Part shown: in pieces, positions 28,934 to 29,039 of the stretch
Layout: the number at the start of each line of letters is the position of its first letter
How positions within the stretch are numbered: position 1 is the first letter of the stretch
Virus record (IMG/VR): IMGVR_UViG_3300043410_000094
Span: 1 to 29,039 of that record
DNA: 29,039 nucleotides
Direction: 5' to 3' (one strand)
Source: a virus
Position numbers and translations under genes: made by a program
Notes under the pieces: generated by a model
What the model saw: the letters and a program-made list of their open reading frames with translations, nothing else
Databases searched by the model: none
Told to the model about the DNA's origin: nothing

Positions 28934-28965
28934 ACCTGAAACCCATGCTAGGGGGTTTTTCTTTT
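28875..28965 (+). terminator. Intrinsic terminator with a long stem, overlapping the RNA hairpin
   Basis: Bases 28875-28894 pair with 28938-28957 over 20 bp, with one G-U pair, around a 43-base loop, and are followed by TTTCTTTT. The loop contains the 3' halves of the hairpin at 28844-28933, so the two structures cross and are not simply compatible. The terminator ends the cro operon. Bases 28966-29039 hold no convincing gene; they contain AGTGGAAAGCGCAA (29006-29019), similar to TGTGGAAGCGCGAA (28848-28861). Confidence 0.75.
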
Positions 28966-29039
28966 GGGCTACACCGCATTGGGCAATGAGAGCAACAGCG
29001 ATGCGAGTGGAAAGCGCAACTGGTGGCTAAGGTCTGAAA

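Noticed and set aside
28797-29030. Forward frame of 77 codons across the structured region at the right end.
   Set aside because: It starts inside the preceding gene, has no ribosome-binding site, is rich in Cys/Arg/Trp without pattern and runs through a terminator.
1-29039. CRISPR array, insertion sequence, integrase or attachment site, reverse transcriptase or diversity-generating cassette.
   Set aside because: No regularly spaced repeats, transposase or integrase motifs, tRNA, YxDD polymerase motif or template/variable repeat pair were found, although fibre genes are present.

Overview
This window is a stretch of a tailed double-stranded DNA phage (Caudoviricetes) with a P22-type, short-tailed (podovirus) virion. 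No host chromosome genes, rRNA or tRNA are visible, and all of the sequence is tightly packed phage coding DNA. The diagnostic set is a terminase small/large pair, a P22-gp1-like portal, a gp8-like scaffold, a gp5-like coat, gp4- and gp10-like tail-hub proteins, three consecutive gp7/gp20/gp16-type ejection proteins, an Erf-type annealing protein and a P22-Cro-like repressor. A Gram-negative (probably proteobacterial) host is likely, because the lysis cassette, the M15 peptidase and a lipobox protein fit that envelope. The host cannot be named from this sequence.

Layout. Bases 1-23157 are one rightward late block: packaging (1581-3145); portal, scaffold and coat (3154-7465); two small virion-like proteins on either side of an internal terminator (7499-8340); a fibre/adhesin block with a collagen-like fibre and a very glycine-rich adhesin (8350-11462); three small conserved phage proteins (11489-12340); DNA-stabilisation/tail-hub proteins (12343-15417); a GNAT-like protein and three ejection proteins (15638-20671); a collar/spike-like fibre (20681-21403); and a lysis cassette of four small membrane proteins plus an M15 endopeptidase (21406-23157). 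Bases 23141-28010 are a leftward operon of at least 17 small genes with many ATGA or longer overlaps, converging on the lysis cassette. It holds an ERF annealing protein, a YqaJ/lambda-exonuclease-family nuclease, a small protein with an SSB-like C-terminal tip, a MazG-like pyrophosphohydrolase, a lipoprotein, three cysteine-rich zinc-binding candidates and several tiny membrane proteins. Bases 28036-28183 are a divergent control region, and bases 28184-28815 carry a Cro-like repressor and a PD-(D/E)xK-like protein transcribed rightward. The final 220 bases hold no convincing gene but contain two overlapping, mutually incompatible RNA folds ending in a U-rich terminator.

How the parts work together. 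The control region drives the leftward recombination/nucleotide-metabolism operon and the rightward cro operon. The structured terminator after the cro operon sits where lambdoid phages keep a tR1-type terminator and antitermination site, so it may gate expression of replication genes beyond the window. No integrase or CI-type repressor is visible here. The late block builds, fills and releases the particle.

Most notable observations: the alternative-fold RNA at 28844-28965; a conserved small gene that apparently starts on ATC (11489); the same beta-rich module inserted once in the gp4-like and twice in the gp10-like hub protein; two near-identical leader/GNRA-hairpin units in front of early genes; a 24-residue membrane microprotein coupled by ATGA at both ends; and a zinc-ribbon gene read inside another gene in a different frame. 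Several small genes were found by reading the sequence directly, and several starts were moved to match ribosome-binding sites.
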